The notes: generated from the letters alone by a model not told the origin. Shown: positions 35,405 through 48,933, numbered from the stretch's first letter. The stretch is 64,000 bases of DNA from Anaspis maculata (GCA_949128115.1 OX421963.1:33463979-33527978); one strand, 5' to 3'. A program made the numbers and translations.

Positions 35405-37235
35405 CGATTACCCCCTGCTGGTCCGGGACTCAAGGGGTACAAGGGGGATATGACTATTTTTTGCTGCAAGCACTAAACACTATTATCGATTCATGTTTGA
35501 TGTCATTTCTGAATAACTAGAACCTGCTGATCACGATGTCGCCACTGTCAGAATGATGCGCTTGTCGGGAGACAAAGTAGAGCTGTCAGATTTGCAGTGG
35601 GGGCTCCGTGAAATAACAAATTTAGGTCATCAAAGGGGATGTGTGGGGTATCATTTCTAACATAATCAAGGTCTGGGAACTCGTTTCTTTGTGTAAAAAT
35701 GTGATTGATTTGAAACTGTGGAAAATATGGGGGGTCAAAATTATGATTATCGATTATCAAAGGTTTACGATTCGCATTGAACTGATTTTTGTTGCACTTT
35801 TTATTAGGCTGGGTCAGCGAATTATTATGCCGTCATTGCCGAGGCGCTGCGTTCTCCAGAAGTCGACTTATGACGAATAATTTCGAATTAAAATAGTTCC
35901 TGAAACAGGCTACATGGACCTTCAAGGAAAGTGTGGAGTATAATTTGGACCGCCTTCAGAGTCATCAAACTTACTTTTTTGCATAAAGATGAAATTCTGT
36001 CAATATCAAGGGGGCTCATGAAATATAAAGTTTTCGCTTTTTTCTACGCAGGCACTCGTTTAAATCCTTGAAAAAATATATTTTAGCATAAACTGATGAC
36101 GCCAAAGTGATGCTGTCATCGCTGAAGCGATACGTCAACCAGAAGCCGAGTGGGGGCTGTAACTCTTCGTACTTGGGGTGCGTGTCTTGAATTAGCTTAG
36201 ATTGGTCTTGAAATATGATGTGTTGGGCATCACTTCTAATATTTTTTGAGTCGTTGATTTTATTTCTCAATGCAAAATTTTGATTGGGTTAGAATTCGGG
36301 GAGAGAGGGAATATCTCCCATGTACGGAGACAGCTACAAGTCCGCTTGTAAGTCAATCAAAATTTCGCATTGAGAAATGAAATCAGCGACCCAAAAAACA
36401 TTAGAAATGATGTCCAACACATCATATTTCAAGACCAAACTAACCTAATTCAAGACGCGCACCCCAAGTACAAAGAGTTACAGCCCCCACTCGGCTTCTG
36501 GTTGACGTATCGCTTTAGTGATGACAGCATCGCATCGGCGTCATCATTTTATGCTGAAATGTAGTTTTTTAAGGTTCAAGGCGAGTGCTTGTGGACCAGA
36601 AAGTACAAAATCCTTATTTCATGAGCTCCCTCAATATTGACAGAATATCATTTATATGCAAAAAAAGTAGAGTCGCTGAGTCTAAAGGCAGTCGAAATTA
36701 CATTCCACTCTTTTTTGAATGGCCACTGCAGCGTTTTTTAATAACTTTTCCAATACGAATAAAGCCGTCATGACCCGACTTCTAGCGAACGCAGTGCCTC
36801 GACAATGACGGTATTGTGACTCTAGTTCAGCCTAATCAAAAGTGCAACAAAAGTGGAATCAATGCGAATCGTAAACGTTTGAAAATCATTAATCATAATT
36901 TTGACACATCATATTTTCCACGGTTTCGAACTAATTACATTTTTATAAAGAGAAATGAGTTCGCAGACCTCGATTATGTCAGAGATGATACCCCACACAT
37001 CCCCTTCGATGACCAAAATTTATTAATTCAGGAAGCCTCCATCGTAAAATTGACAGCTCTACATTGTCTCCCGACAGACGCATCATTCTGACAGTGGCGA
37101 CATCGTGATCAGCAGGCTCTAGTTATCCAGAAATGACATCAAACATGATTTGATAGCCGTGTTCAGTGCTTGCAGCAAAAAATAGTCATGTACCCCTTTT
37201 ACCCCCCAAATTCCGGACCAACAGGGGGTAATCGA
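35405..37235. mobile_element. Foldback element with about 880-base arms
   Basis: The arms 35405-36285 and 36350-37235 mirror each other around 36318. Outer landmarks are TTTTCGATTACCCCCTG and TTTTTTGCTGCAAGCACT; inner ones AAAATTTTGATTG. Each arm has two divergent versions of a unit with TATCATTTCTAA/CATCACTTCTAA, so small frames occur in matching pairs on opposite strands (35548-35760/36816-37091; 36016-36270/36370-36564). Confidence 0.85.
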
Positions 37236-37464
37236 AAAAAAAAACTGCGACTGGTTTGACAAATTACGATAAACAAAAAATTACAGACATCAAATGAACG
37301 ATGCTAGTTCCGACAGATGTTTTCAAACTCACAGGCACCCTTGGCCCATTTAATTTATGAACGCTCGGTAGAACCCTCTTGCGTGAATTTTATTTTCAGA
37401 AAATTACTCCACGATATCAAACGTTGTATACAGTATAGGGACCGTGCACGGAGGTAAAGCCAAA

Positions 37465-37743
37465 GGGCCGTATTCATATCTCGCTTTTATGCTAAAAGCG
37501 CATTTGGAGGTGCGCTTTTAGGGGCTACCTATCCATATTTGAGTGTTCAAAATTACACATTACAATTACATATAGCGACTCAATTGTAATACGTATTTTT
37601 GAAAATTTAAACATGAACGGTACAATTACATATAGCGACTCAATTGTAATACGTATTTTTGAAAATTCAAACATGAACGGACGGCCCCTAAAAGCGCACC
37701 TCCAAATCCGCTTTTAACTTAAAACGAGATACGAATACGGCCC
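37465..37743. mobile_element. MITE family M, copy 1, with 60-base tandem duplication
   Basis: The ends GGGCCGTATTCATATCTCGC and inverted GAGATACGAATACGGCCC enclose AAAAGCGC-rich inner arms. At its centre, 37561-37620 and 37621-37680 are identical but for one base (TTTAA/TTCAA). Confidence 0.88.
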
Positions 37744-38302
37744 AAGCAGTTTGTGACTGGCTGCGATCGGGGTGGCCGACTAGAAAACTTCGCACCAGCC
37801 ATTCGTTTGACAGCATCACAGCTGTTTGCTGCTTGACGGCCACGAACTTCAAAATTAAAACTTATGAACTGCCAATCAACCCAATCACTCGCATTTCTGG
37901 CCTAAAAAACAGCACCAACATAGCGTGCTATGAGGCCGCCATGATAGCTCACCCTGACGTTTTCAAAGACCCTAATGGCAGCTTTACAGAACCTCGTATG
38001 TCACCGGCGACAATTCCCCACTCCACTCTAATTGGATAATTTGAACGACACGACGACAGAAACTTGTGTCGCGGGAATGATATAGAGTGAGGTAGGGAAG
38101 TACATGCAGATCGGATCCTATTGGCCAGCGACACCGTCGCCGGCGACATACGAAGTTCTGTAAAGCCGCCATAATGGCCAAGCGGAGATTCAGGAAAAAA
38201 CGACCTAAAAATTGAATGAACCCTAGTAAAGCTTCAAATTGTGAATCCTGAAGAATAGTTTCATAATTCGATGGAGATGATTCTGACAGCTATTGACGTC
38301 GA

Positions 38303-38548
38303 GGGGCCAGCCGTATTCATACCTCGCTTTTAAGCTAAAAGCGCTATTAGAGCGATGCGCATTTAGGGGCATTTCTCATATTTCAGTGTTCAAAAATACA
38401 AATTAACTCGTAAATTAATTGCAATTGAGTACATACAATCGCTCCCAATTGCAATAATGTAATTTTGAACACTGAAATATGAGAAATGTCCCTAAATGCG
38501 CATCGCTCTGATAGCGCTTTTAGCTTAATGACCGTATGAATACGGCCC
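38303..38548. mobile_element. MITE family M, copy 2
   Basis: Inverted ends around GCCGTATTCATAC, then CTAAAAGCGCT and ATTTCTCATATTTCAGTGTT arms. Related to 37465-37743 but without the tandem duplication. Confidence 0.85.
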
Positions 38549-39293
38549 GAAGAGAATAATGAAATTTCAGCTGTCAGTAGTTGTCATATGGAAACATCAA
38601 TAAATAAATGATAAATACTGTTTTTCCCTTCTCAACCTTAGATACATTCGGTCATAGGAGTTTTGACACTTTATTCCAAATTTTCGTTACAACAGTTTTA
38701 TTATACACAATCATAATATTTTCTACAACACAATTATTTCACCGTTTTCAGTGGTGTTAGACCGTGAACCTTGGTCTAAGACGAAGCGTTGAAATATGGG
38801 TTGTGAGCGCGTTGGTTTATGCTTCTGAGCCACCCAGCAGACTCATATGGCAACATTGTTTGCGGCTAAGCCGCAGATAAGTGAAAATGACTGACACAAG
38901 CAGAACTCGTCTTGGAACTCATTTTATCGAAATCATGGATAATTATTTCAAAAAAATGATTGCTAGTTGAATAGTATACATACCTCACGGAAATGCTCCA
39001 TCTCACCCGCGGGCGATAGCCACACGATAGAATTCTTGTCCTTGGTGGCAATGCAGCATTTCTCGCTTCGGTATAATATGTAATATAGTATACCGTCCTA
39101 GGGAAGAAAGTCTCATTTTCCTGTACCAGAACACGCCTGTAATGAATACTTTACCTGTCGATTTTGGGTGAATGAATAAAACTCTGATCTGGATATTATG
39201 ATTTCATGTGTTTCACATTTCTTCCGCTAGGTGCTAGGTCGGCTGATTGATGTCGATCGAAGTCGCGGTTTGTCAAAAATTATCATAATTGAA

Positions 39294-39535
39294 CCCAGTC
39301 GGTATCACGGTGAGCTCGGCCCCGCTTTCAAAGGCGAAGGTCCCGGGTTCAAATCCGCACTGGGCCAGATGGACTTTTTCACGCGTTTCCTAGTACTGGG
39401 GCATCCACTATCGTGCGGTGATGCCCCGGGAAAAGTGTCAAACGAGAAAGCCATCGGAACAAAACCACACTGAATAATTCCCACTGTTCCAAGAATGTCT
39501 TCGTTGTTATCGTCAATACTGTTATCGTTACTGAA
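39294..39535 (+). mobile_element. tRNA-derived SINE, copy 2
   Basis: It closely matches 25737-25993 from the tRNA-like head through the GGGGCATC hairpin to the TTATCGTTA tail, with small indels in the body. No clear target duplication, so it is probably older or trimmed. Confidence 0.85.
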
Positions 39536-41795
39536 AAACCCCCACAGAACAACCTGCTAATAACCTAGTAGTTGATGCAGGGCAAAAAAGAAAATCAAAA
39601 TTGAACATGATATTATTAGGTATATATTATGTAAACGTGATCAAATCATCAAGTTTCATCTGGACTCTCGAGGACCTCGCAGAGACATAAACTATTTAGT
39701 GAAACCAGGGCAAGCAATCGACTAGCACACTTTAATAAAAACGCGACATTAATTCGTATAAATTACGTGGGTACCTACGGCATAAGCTGCACCACCAGTT
39801 ATGTATCGATAATGAATTCAAGGATTATGATCCAGGTCCTGGCTCGTGAAATATGCATCGAAGCGCTTTTTAGCGGCTTATCCCTGCTCTTTTCGAAATC
39901 GATGTGTATATCTCGGCTGCGATTCCCGATGCTCGGAGCAAAAATGCTCTGCTCTGCTGCGAAATGACATAATTTCTGTCAATTCAGATCCGCTTAATCC
40001 TTGACTTCCTGCCGCAGTCACATCCGGCCTAATCTCGTGTTTTCTTTTCCCCAGCCCCATCATCTCTTTTCCGCGTACGGGGCGCGCACACTTCTCTTCC
40101 TCAGTTCCTCCCTTTCCGATCCTACCCTCTCGCCCCGCATTTCTCGGATTTTTCTCCCCCAAGGCGCATTTAATAATGACGTACACGACGAAGAGGATCT
40201 TCTCATCCCGCCGTCGTCGTCGTGTGGATATTCAGATCCGAGAGGGCGGAATAAGTAGGAATAAAGAGACGCACTCTCCGGGCTGAACTGTGCCGGGGAA
40301 AATTAATAACGACAAGCCCCGTAATTATGCCCCAGGGTGTCGCGGTCGTTGTTTCTTCGGAACCCCTCCCGCAGGGGGCGCTAATGTGCCTGTCCGGGCG
40401 GCCGTTCTTCTAACTATTTATTGTTCAAACACCGACGACCGACGGAGTGTTGGAGGCTTTTGTTTTGTGGAAGGAAGAATTTTACCGCTGCTGCTGTTCA
40501 GGCTCATCCAAGTTCCGACGTCAGACAATGGGGCCGGTAATCTCTGGGATAACTCGGAACTATGTGTACGGGATTGTTGAAACAAAGCCGACTGGTGGTA
40601 CGAGAACAAATTTTTTAAACATTTAAAAATCTACGTAGAATTTCTCCCAGAGAGCGTCTTGCTTCTCTTGCCCTTCTTGTTAGAAAACTTTTAAGGACGC
40701 CTTCGGGGCTGGAAACTGGTGCCCACTCACTGCTCATCATCCTCGGCGTTACAAGCACTTCAAATTTGTTATTCCTCGAATTCTACTTCTATGGTTATAT
40801 TGGGAGAGATGTCACACTTCATGGACTACATTGCAAGTTGGAAATGCATCGCATCAGTCGGTGCAGAGTTATTGACAACTTGAATTTGCGCTTCATATAC
40901 TACGCCTTTTTTCAGTCTGATCCAACTACTTCGTTCAGCCACAATTCCAATGAAAAGGTGCAAAGGAAAAGGGCATTCACCGCTATTGTTTGACAAGACG
41001 TTATATAGACTAATTTGATCTTGCTGAATAAAAAAATAATACCGGTTTCCACTTCGAAAACTTTACCGGAAGCTTCGGAATCCAAGATGGCGGACAGGGG
41101 GCAAGTAAACCAAAAATGTCTCGTTTTAGGGCTCTAGACGTCCTAGGATTACAATTTAAGTGTCATTTTTCAGGTTTTTGACCTTCCTGCAGCGGAAGAG
41201 GTTTTAAATGTATGCTATACATTTTCTATTATAATTGTTGAATTGTTCTATCAGGTACTGTGATTTTACTAGCAACCAGAAATAGACAGAACTTTTTTTT
41301 TTGTTCAGTTCAATTCTCATCACAATTTTCATAATGCGAAGTGTACTCGTATAGACCGGGTGATACAAAACAACAGCAGTAACACCTTATCTGAATAATA
41401 TTGTGAAAATGTTAGAGGCAGTGTGGGTCAAAGAGCATAACATCACCTATTCAGCCCAGTCAACGAGGAATAAAAACGAGGATAAATTGTGCAGTTTTGA
41501 AAATTGTGAGGGCTGTTCTCGAAAGTTTGCTGATTATTGTATGAAAACTCCCCAATAATCGCCGTCGTCTTGGATTACTCGTGTACTTTGGGTATTTTTT
41601 CCAAATATCTCAATAAAAAACGATCTCATCGGAAAATGGTTTGATTCAAATGAAAGGCCATCAAATTGTCTACAAAAAAGATGGGTATCACTTTTACGTA
41701 TATCTGTCATGATTCCAGAGAAATTGGATTACGAGCGTCGAGTGTGAGTAGTAGAGGGGATATTGAATTTCTCACGGTGTCTATGGAAAACCACT
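39536..41795. other. Unassigned sequence with a GC-rich block
   Basis: No gene recognised. About 40000-40590 is CpG-rich and contains a 96-codon frame (40290-40580, plus) without a recognisable domain. Near 41085 there is a CCAAGATGGCGG phrase common in the repeats of this window. Confidence 0.4.
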
Positions 41796-44233
41796 AGTCC
41801 GGATGCTAGTTGAAAGTACCTTGCATTTTTTGATGAGAAGATGCCACTCGGTGGAAATGCTCTTTGCATCGTACTCTTCCGATCCAGAAAGGTAGCTATC
41901 AGCGCCATCCATGCCGGCGGCGTATACAGGGTGATACAGAAAAAATAAGTTGAAAAATTATATTCAAATAACCAAAACATGTGGAGACGTGTAATCCACC
42001 ACATACATGAACTATTTTAGGCTTATTAAGTCACAGCAAACTGTTCTTGATTACCTTGAACCATCTTTGAAATTTAGGGGAAAAACAGAAAAAAAAACAA
42101 GAACACTCTTTTTTCCATAAATAAGAATTTCTTCGAGATATTGACACAATACTTGGTATTTCTAAAAAAATTAATGTTAGAAATGATATGAGCTGGGTAG
42201 CCAATTTCTAAGCCAACCATTTCCAGAAATACGATTGTCAACTTTTTTTTTTCCTCTTGAGCACCATCTTGAATCTGTCCTGTGAGGCATCGTTGAAAAA
42301 GTAATTGGTTATTATAATAATGGTAAGATGTAACCATTGCATTGTAAAAACAACCTCCTCATCATAATTTAGTGACCTCTTCGGCAGTAAAGAATTGCCA
42401 TTCACGTATTTTTTGGCTCTTCAAAGATTTAGTGCCCATGAAGGCATTTGCAACATCTGGAATGGTGAAATATGTTACGCATTATGAACCTTGATGTACT
42501 TAGAGGTAGCTCACCAAGTTTCACTATCATAGATCGAGAGGTTTGTTCCTAAAAGCTGTTTGAACAAAATTGGTGTCGTTTTTTTATGAAAAATACAAAA
42601 TATTGGGTCTCTCACCCATACTTGATCCCTCACTGAGGATAGCCTGAAACCAAAAGTCTCCGAATTTTTTATGATAATGGTTCAGTGGGAAATGCTCTTT
42701 AGTTGTCAAAAATTGCAAAGTTGCGTTCAGATTCCAGACAGAGAGCGACAAAGAAGTTCATGCAGTAAAAAAAGACATAAATTACAGTCGAGAAAAAACT
42801 AGTCCAGAGCTAGACTGAAAGCTGCCTGGAGACCTTGCTTTTTATAAGATGAATGTGCAATTTGATACACTGTTAGAGCCTTAAGTAAGTAATGTTTCAA
42901 GCCTTTCACCCACGCTTGAGAGTCTTACAGAACCTGTGTATTGCGGAAAGCCTATCTAAAAGAGACATTTCCGGGATATCTCCGTTGCATTGCAAGTTGT
43001 TTTTTTTTCACTGCCATGAACTTCTTTGTCGCTCTCTGTCTGGAATATGAACGCAACTATGCAGATTTTGACAACAACACATTGAAGAGCAGTTCTCAGT
43101 GAACCATTATCATAAAATTTTGGAGATTTCGGTTTCAGGCCTTCCTCAACGAGGGATCAAATAAAGGTGAAAGATCCAATATTTTGTATTTTCCATAAAA
43201 AAATTAAACAAATTTTGTTCAAACAACTTTCAAGAACAAACTTTTCAATTGATGATTGCAAAACTTGGTGAGCTACCTCAAAGTACATCAAGGTTCATAA
43301 TGCGTAACATATTTCACCATTCCAGATGTTGCAAATGCCATCATGAGCACTAAAGCTTTGAAGAGCCAGAAAATACGTGAATGGCAATTCTTCCCCACCG
43401 AAGAGGTCACTGAATTATGATGAGGAGGTTGTTTTTACGATACAGTGATTATATGTTACCATTATTATGATAACCAATCACTTTTTCAACGATGCCTCAC
43501 AGGGCAGATTCAAGATGGTGCTCAAAAGGAAAAAAAAGTTGACAACCGTATTTCTGGAAATAGTTGGCTTAGGAATTGGCTACCCAGCTCATATCATTTC
43601 TAACAATACTTTTTGTAGAAACACCAAGTATTGTGTCAATATCTGTAACCGTGGGTTCCACCAAAATATTTTACCAGCTGATAGCTAACTCGAGATTTAT
43701 TTTGATTGATTCTGGCCAAATGATCAATGTAAATTCAGGTTTCACGCTGAGTAATTAACCAAAGGGTGGTATACTTGCGATTTAACAGATTTTCCAAAAT
43801 GAATCTACCAACATTGACCAGAAAAAAATCCGTTTAATCTCGGTTTAGCTTGAACCGCTCATAAATTTTTTGGTGGAACCCGTGGTAAGAATCACTTATT
43901 TATGGATAAAAGAGTGTTTTTGTATTTTTTTCTGTTTTCCCCTACATTTCAAAGACGGTTCAAAGTAATCGAGAACGGTTTGCTGTGACTTCATGAGCAT
44001 GAAACAGTCAATGTATGAGGTGAATTACACGTCTCCACATGCTTCGGTTATTTCAATATAATTTTTCAACTTTTTTTTCCTGTTTCACCCTGTATACGCC
44101 GCCGGCATGGATGGCGCTGATGGCTACCTTTCTGGATCGGAAGAGTATGATGCAAAGAATATTTCCACGAAGTAGCATCCTCTCATCAAAAAATGCAAGG
44201 TTTATTCCATTCTATGCAACTAGCATCCGGACT
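41796..44233. mobile_element. 2.4-kb foldback element
   Basis: The ends AGTCCGGATGCTAGTTG and CAACTAGCATCCGGACT. The left arm 41796-42775 and right arm about 43005-44233 mirror each other; landmarks GCCGGCGGCGTATACAGGG, CAATTACTTTTTCAACG (as GTTGAAAAAGTAATTGG) and CAGACAGAGAGCGACAAAG. The right arm carries an insertion. Matching small frames occur in both arms (42074-42337/43467-43688). Confidence 0.88.
43648..43885. mobile_element. 238-base MITE in the right arm only
   Basis: Inverted ends ACCGTGGGTTCCACCAAAA and TTTTGGTGGAACCCGTGG, flanked by TA at 43646 and 43886. The left arm near 42130 reads across without it, apart from a few differing bases. Confidence 0.82.
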
Positions 44234-45035
44234 ACACGCTAAAATGCAATGCAATGCAGTTGTGATTTTCAGGAATTTCTCCGCCGTCTCAGTGGGACTG
44301 TAGGTATAATAATGTAAATTTCTGGTTTATACGTTAGATTTCTGCGAAAATATAAAACTTTTATCTCTTTTTATCTCTTTCACATCACTTTTTGATACTC
44401 TGACGAGTAGGGACAGGAGAGGTCCTCGAAACCGGTCAGTTTAAATGAACTTGTGGGAAGACAAAAAAAAATTCACATTATTGCAGTGCTGTTTTGGCAA
44501 CCTTTGTTGCTAAATAAATGACTAAGTCATCTTGTGGTCTAGATTGGTTCAGAAACTACTCGCGCACTAGTTCTTTTGAGGATTTGAGGAAAAGTAGATT
44601 CTCATGATTTATGGCTTACCCTGTATGATAAATTTCTTGTCTGATGCACCTGGTTTTATGGATGATTCACTTATTTCTACCCTAAACTTTGTTTTCGAAT
44701 ACCTTTAAATAAACAAATAACTGGGGGCTCAATTTTCCCTCGTTGACTCTTCCACGAGCCCTTCCATATTTTTCAAAATAAAAGTCTTTTTTTGTAATCA
44801 TTCATGCACTAACGAAGGTTATCAAAATAAGTCTAGCGTGATTGAACCGCGAATAGGAATTGTCGAAATTGTCAATGAGCAAACAGACAAGTTTTTTCAT
44901 GTCATGTTAACTTGTTCGAACTTGTTTTCATCCAAATTCATACAAGGATTCGAGTTCAGGAGATTGAGTTAGGTCAAAAAAGATACCAAACTTGTCGTGA
45001 TCGGTGCTGTATGGCCAGGAGAACAAAAAGAGCTT
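44234..45035. other. Unassigned sequence
   Basis: AT-rich, no domain or element end seen; an ACCCTGTATGA motif at about 44628 matches the recurring CAGGGTG signal inverted. Confidence 0.4.
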
Positions 45036-45345
45036 CCTAGCCGAGCTTCATTCCCCTCCCACGACCCCCCTTCAATAATGATCGACATTTTTAGTGCAAA
45101 AATTGTATCAACGGGATATGATGCGTTGAAAAACAACGTATTTGCATTCAATGGATTGACGGGTTTCATCCCCTTCATTTTGAATTGCAATTTTTCAACT
45201 CCCCTCTCCAATAGCTAAAAACCCCGAAGTGCAATTTTTGGAGATTTTGGATACGTATTATGGCCAAAAGTATGGCACTGAATTCTGAACAGAATATCAA
45301 ATTTTCAGAACGTTCATATTTTTCCGACGTTTTGGCGATTGTTTT
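45036..45345 (+). repeat. Dispersed repeat Z, copy 2
   Basis: Direct match to 14618-14900. The flanking inverted arms seen around copy 1 are not evident here, so Z may be a separable module. Confidence 0.7.
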
Positions 45346-45722
45346 AGTTACTTACTCTCTTTCCCGTACTAATCTGACTGACGTGCAAAAATTTGAATTT
45401 GGCGGGCTCCGCGTTCCCCGGAAGCAGCCCGCTATTAGCTGCATGCAGTGTGAGACATTTTATGACCTTCCTTTCGTTTGAGACCAGTTCGGGCTTAATC
45501 GGATCATTTTTGCGGCCGTGTTGTGAATTCCAGGCGAGTACTGCAATTATTTACAGCAACTCAAAACATTCGAAGACCTGGAAGATCATGGAGCACACGC
45601 GAGAAAGTCCAAGAAAATTGACTAGTGGGTTCTCATGGTCTAAGGACTCAGTGAACTGAAAATCGGCTCAGGACAAATTTGTTCCCGGTATTTATGATTT
45701 ATTTAAAGCTTACGGGCCGTAT

Positions 45723-46324
45723 GGGCCGTTTTAATAAGTCAAACAAAATGAGATGCATTCTGGGTATATTGGTGCCGTCACTCACCGGCCGGTAAAACTA
45801 CGTCAAGTTGACATGGACAGAAAATGATTGTAGGATGGTCTGGGGTTCGCCTTCGGTCACATTGCTCGAACTGTTTACTACGTTCACGTGCTTTCTTTCC
45901 ACGCTAGTCTGTGCTTCTACGTTCCGCTTAGGTGTGCCTGCTTATGGCACAATCATGTTCCCACAAGACCATTGATAGAGAGGTAGGTGAAAAAAACCCA
46001 TGTAACCACATTTTCTGAAGCGAATCGCCTTTTCTACACAATCTGCGATTTCGCCGCTCGATTTCAACACGACACTTGTAAGGAAAACACGAATTATCAC
46101 CTAGATATCTTCTTAGAACAGGCAAAACCATTTTTTGGGGGGCATTGGCAATTGTTTGACATTTTCAAGCACGTGAGTTGTCAACTTGGCAACTGAATTT
46201 CTTTATCAATCTATCAAATCCCCAATTCCCGCCAACTCGAACCTGAACCATGGCAACGTTTCTACTGTACCGACCGATGACTGACTGCACCAATATACCC
46301 ATAATGCACTTATTAAAACGGTCC
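45723..46324. mobile_element. 600-base element with about 80-base inverted ends
   Basis: The left end GGGCCGTTTTAATAAGT and right end ACTTATTAAAACGGTCC; arms share TGGGTATATTGGTGC. The centre is unpaired and non-coding. Confidence 0.8.
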
Positions 46325-47993
46325 ATTCATATCCGCTTTTATAGCCCAGGCTTTTTAGCATTTAACATGAAACAAATTAATCCAGGTGCAATCTTCACGG
46401 TATCGTACCCACCTAACCTTACTAAACAACATACTAAAAGTCCCCAACTTTCCTCCGTGTGCGTCATAATTTTTGAAGGGGGAGGTCAAAATTTTCATTA
46501 AAAAAATTCTAGGACAAGAGTAATCTAGTCATTGGCTTCAAATTTATTATATTTGGATACAGTGGGTTATAAATGAAACTTATTGACAAACTAGATGTCT
46601 ATGGTTTCCGTGAGGGGAGCTCGGGAGGGGAGCAATTGGTGACCTATGCAAGAAATTTGGTTTTCAATAATATTTAGACATACTGGCATGTTGGGTATCG
46701 TTTCCCACTAAATCTGACCTTGCAAATCCGATTATGACATTTAAATTTTGTTTAAAAAATCTTTTGAGCAATTTTTGGCAGAAAAACGTGATTTTGGGAC
46801 CAAAATAAAGCCGGTTTTTCAATTTGGGTGATTTTTGTGTTTGATGCATTAATCATTTGGATTCAAGATTGGGTCAATTATATGGACTTTTCTGCATTAG
46901 ACTATCATATCATAAACGCGACGTAAGTGGTTACAAGGTGAGAAAAATAATTTATTGAAAAAAATGTCGAAGTCCAAAATGTCACTCAAAAATATTTCCG
47001 CGCAGTTGAAAAAAATGTATTGTAGCTGTAATATGGCTTTGATTTCATCTTTCAAGGTTTCTTCTTGTAGCCAAAACAATTCTCTAGCTTCCGAAGAAAG
47101 AACACTCTACATTAAAATAATAATAATATAACAACAGCAACTTTCCCGCGGGTATAGCCACATTTTTTAGTTTCAAGCTGGCTTACACCGCACATCAAAC
47201 CAACTCGATTTTATAGTATTCAAAAAATGATAATTATGTCGAATGTCTGATGTAAATGCGTGAAATAGTTGCAGTTATCCATCCTATTCGAAATTTTGAA
47301 CATTGATGTATTCAACGTGAAAATATCGTAAGTTAAAAATCCACAATTTTCAAGAGCAAATAATCATTTTTTTCAAATCAAAAATGCTCACAATCTTTCC
47401 AAAACAGAGCTTCAACATTGTATTTACATATTAATAATGTATTGGAAGTCTAGCACAGCACAGGAAGATTTTTATAGCCATGCTCTGCAAAAAATATCGA
47501 ATAATAATAATTATTATTATAATCTCAAGTTCACTAGTAGTCAAAAAAAATCCCATCTAGCTTACCATCCGTACTCTTAGCTTATTTTGTCCGATATATT
47601 AGTTTGGTTAAAACTCGTCTGTTGATTTCCAAACAATAAATCGATAGTTACCTCGAATACCTACCGATAGTACCTATACCCATCTAAAATAATAGCTAAG
47701 ATATCTAGCACCTAAAGGGACTGAATACATAAGTTTATAAAAACAACACATTGTCCTTAAGATCATACTCAACAAGGTGGGGTAGACTCTCACATGTTGT
47801 GCCCCTACAGAACTTACTTACACATCTGCGAACAAGACAAGGAAGATCGCCTGCATCAATATTTTAGACCGCAGTTCTTCTTGCAGTTGCAAGACACTAT
47901 CTTCAAAAGAGTCTCCGGAGCTGGAGGAAGATGCGTCTTGACGGGGACCAACTACACGTGGGTGCTCCCGCGTAGCCCACCGTGTTGTTTGTT
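46325..47993. other. Unassigned sequence with one repeat unit
   Basis: 46664-46850 holds a block with TTGGGTATCGTTTCCCAC that resembles the units inside the 35405-37235 foldback. An AAT/ATT microsatellite lies at 47501-47522. Nothing else recognised. Confidence 0.4.
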
Positions 47994-48240
47994 TGCACCT
48001 AGAGTACCTTAGCTATTATAATCTAGCGAAAACCAGAGGTTAATCCGAGGTCTAGGAGCCGCGATATTGCGTGAAATGACAGACACACAGACGAACGGAC
48101 GGACGAATAATGAAATAAAATATCTTTGTTGTTTGTCTATCTAGAGTACCTAAGCTATCATCTAGCAAAAACCCAAGCGCAATCCGAAGTTTAGTAGCTG
48201 AGATATTGCCGGACACTGCAGACGGCAATAACAAGAACAA
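47994..48240 (+). repeat. Diverged tandem duplication, about 125-base period
   Basis: Two units share TAGAGTACCT(T/A)AGCTAT, ATCTAGC(G/A)AAAACC and GAGATATTGC/GCGATATTGC in order. A GAACGGACGGACG run (48090-48105) separates them. Confidence 0.6.
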
Positions 48241-48933
48241 ACTATAAAAACATGATGCACAAAGAGGAAAATTGAGAAACTGTACCTAGTACCTACTCAT
48301 ACGAGTACTACCAGACCACATTCAGTCAGTACGATGCTGTGCATATTGAACGTGGAATCAATTATTACAGATCAAAGTCTAGGTTAATAATGTTGAAGTG
48401 ATTTTCCCCATATAATGCGTTTGACGTTACTTCATAGAATCCCTATTGGAATTGCTGGACAATTCACAATGGAGCTAAAAAATACGTCATTTTGAAGCTT
48501 AAACTGTAGGGAATCTACTGCATATAATAATACCAAGTGATATTAAGTGGTCGATGCAAAAGTAAAATGTTAACTGGAGCATAAGAAAAAAAACACGAAA
48601 AAAGTGTCATTATCAAGAAATTAAGACTGTTAGTGTCAAATTTTGAACAAAAGCTATCTCACACCATTCACATTGATTCATTATCTTTCATTCAAGACCA
48701 AGATGAGAGAAATCGATTGAGTGGTTGAGAACTCGGAGCATTTTTAATCGGGAAGTGCATTTTGAGGTGTCTTCATCTTTGCCTGTCAAAAAAACAATGA
48801 CGCACACGGGGGAAAGTTGGGGACTTTTTGTATGTTATACAGCAAAGTCTAGTGAACCCAAAACTGGAGAGATTGACCGTGTTTTAATTTGTTTCATGTT
48901 TTGCCGTTTTTTCGACTAAAAAGCCTGGGCTAT

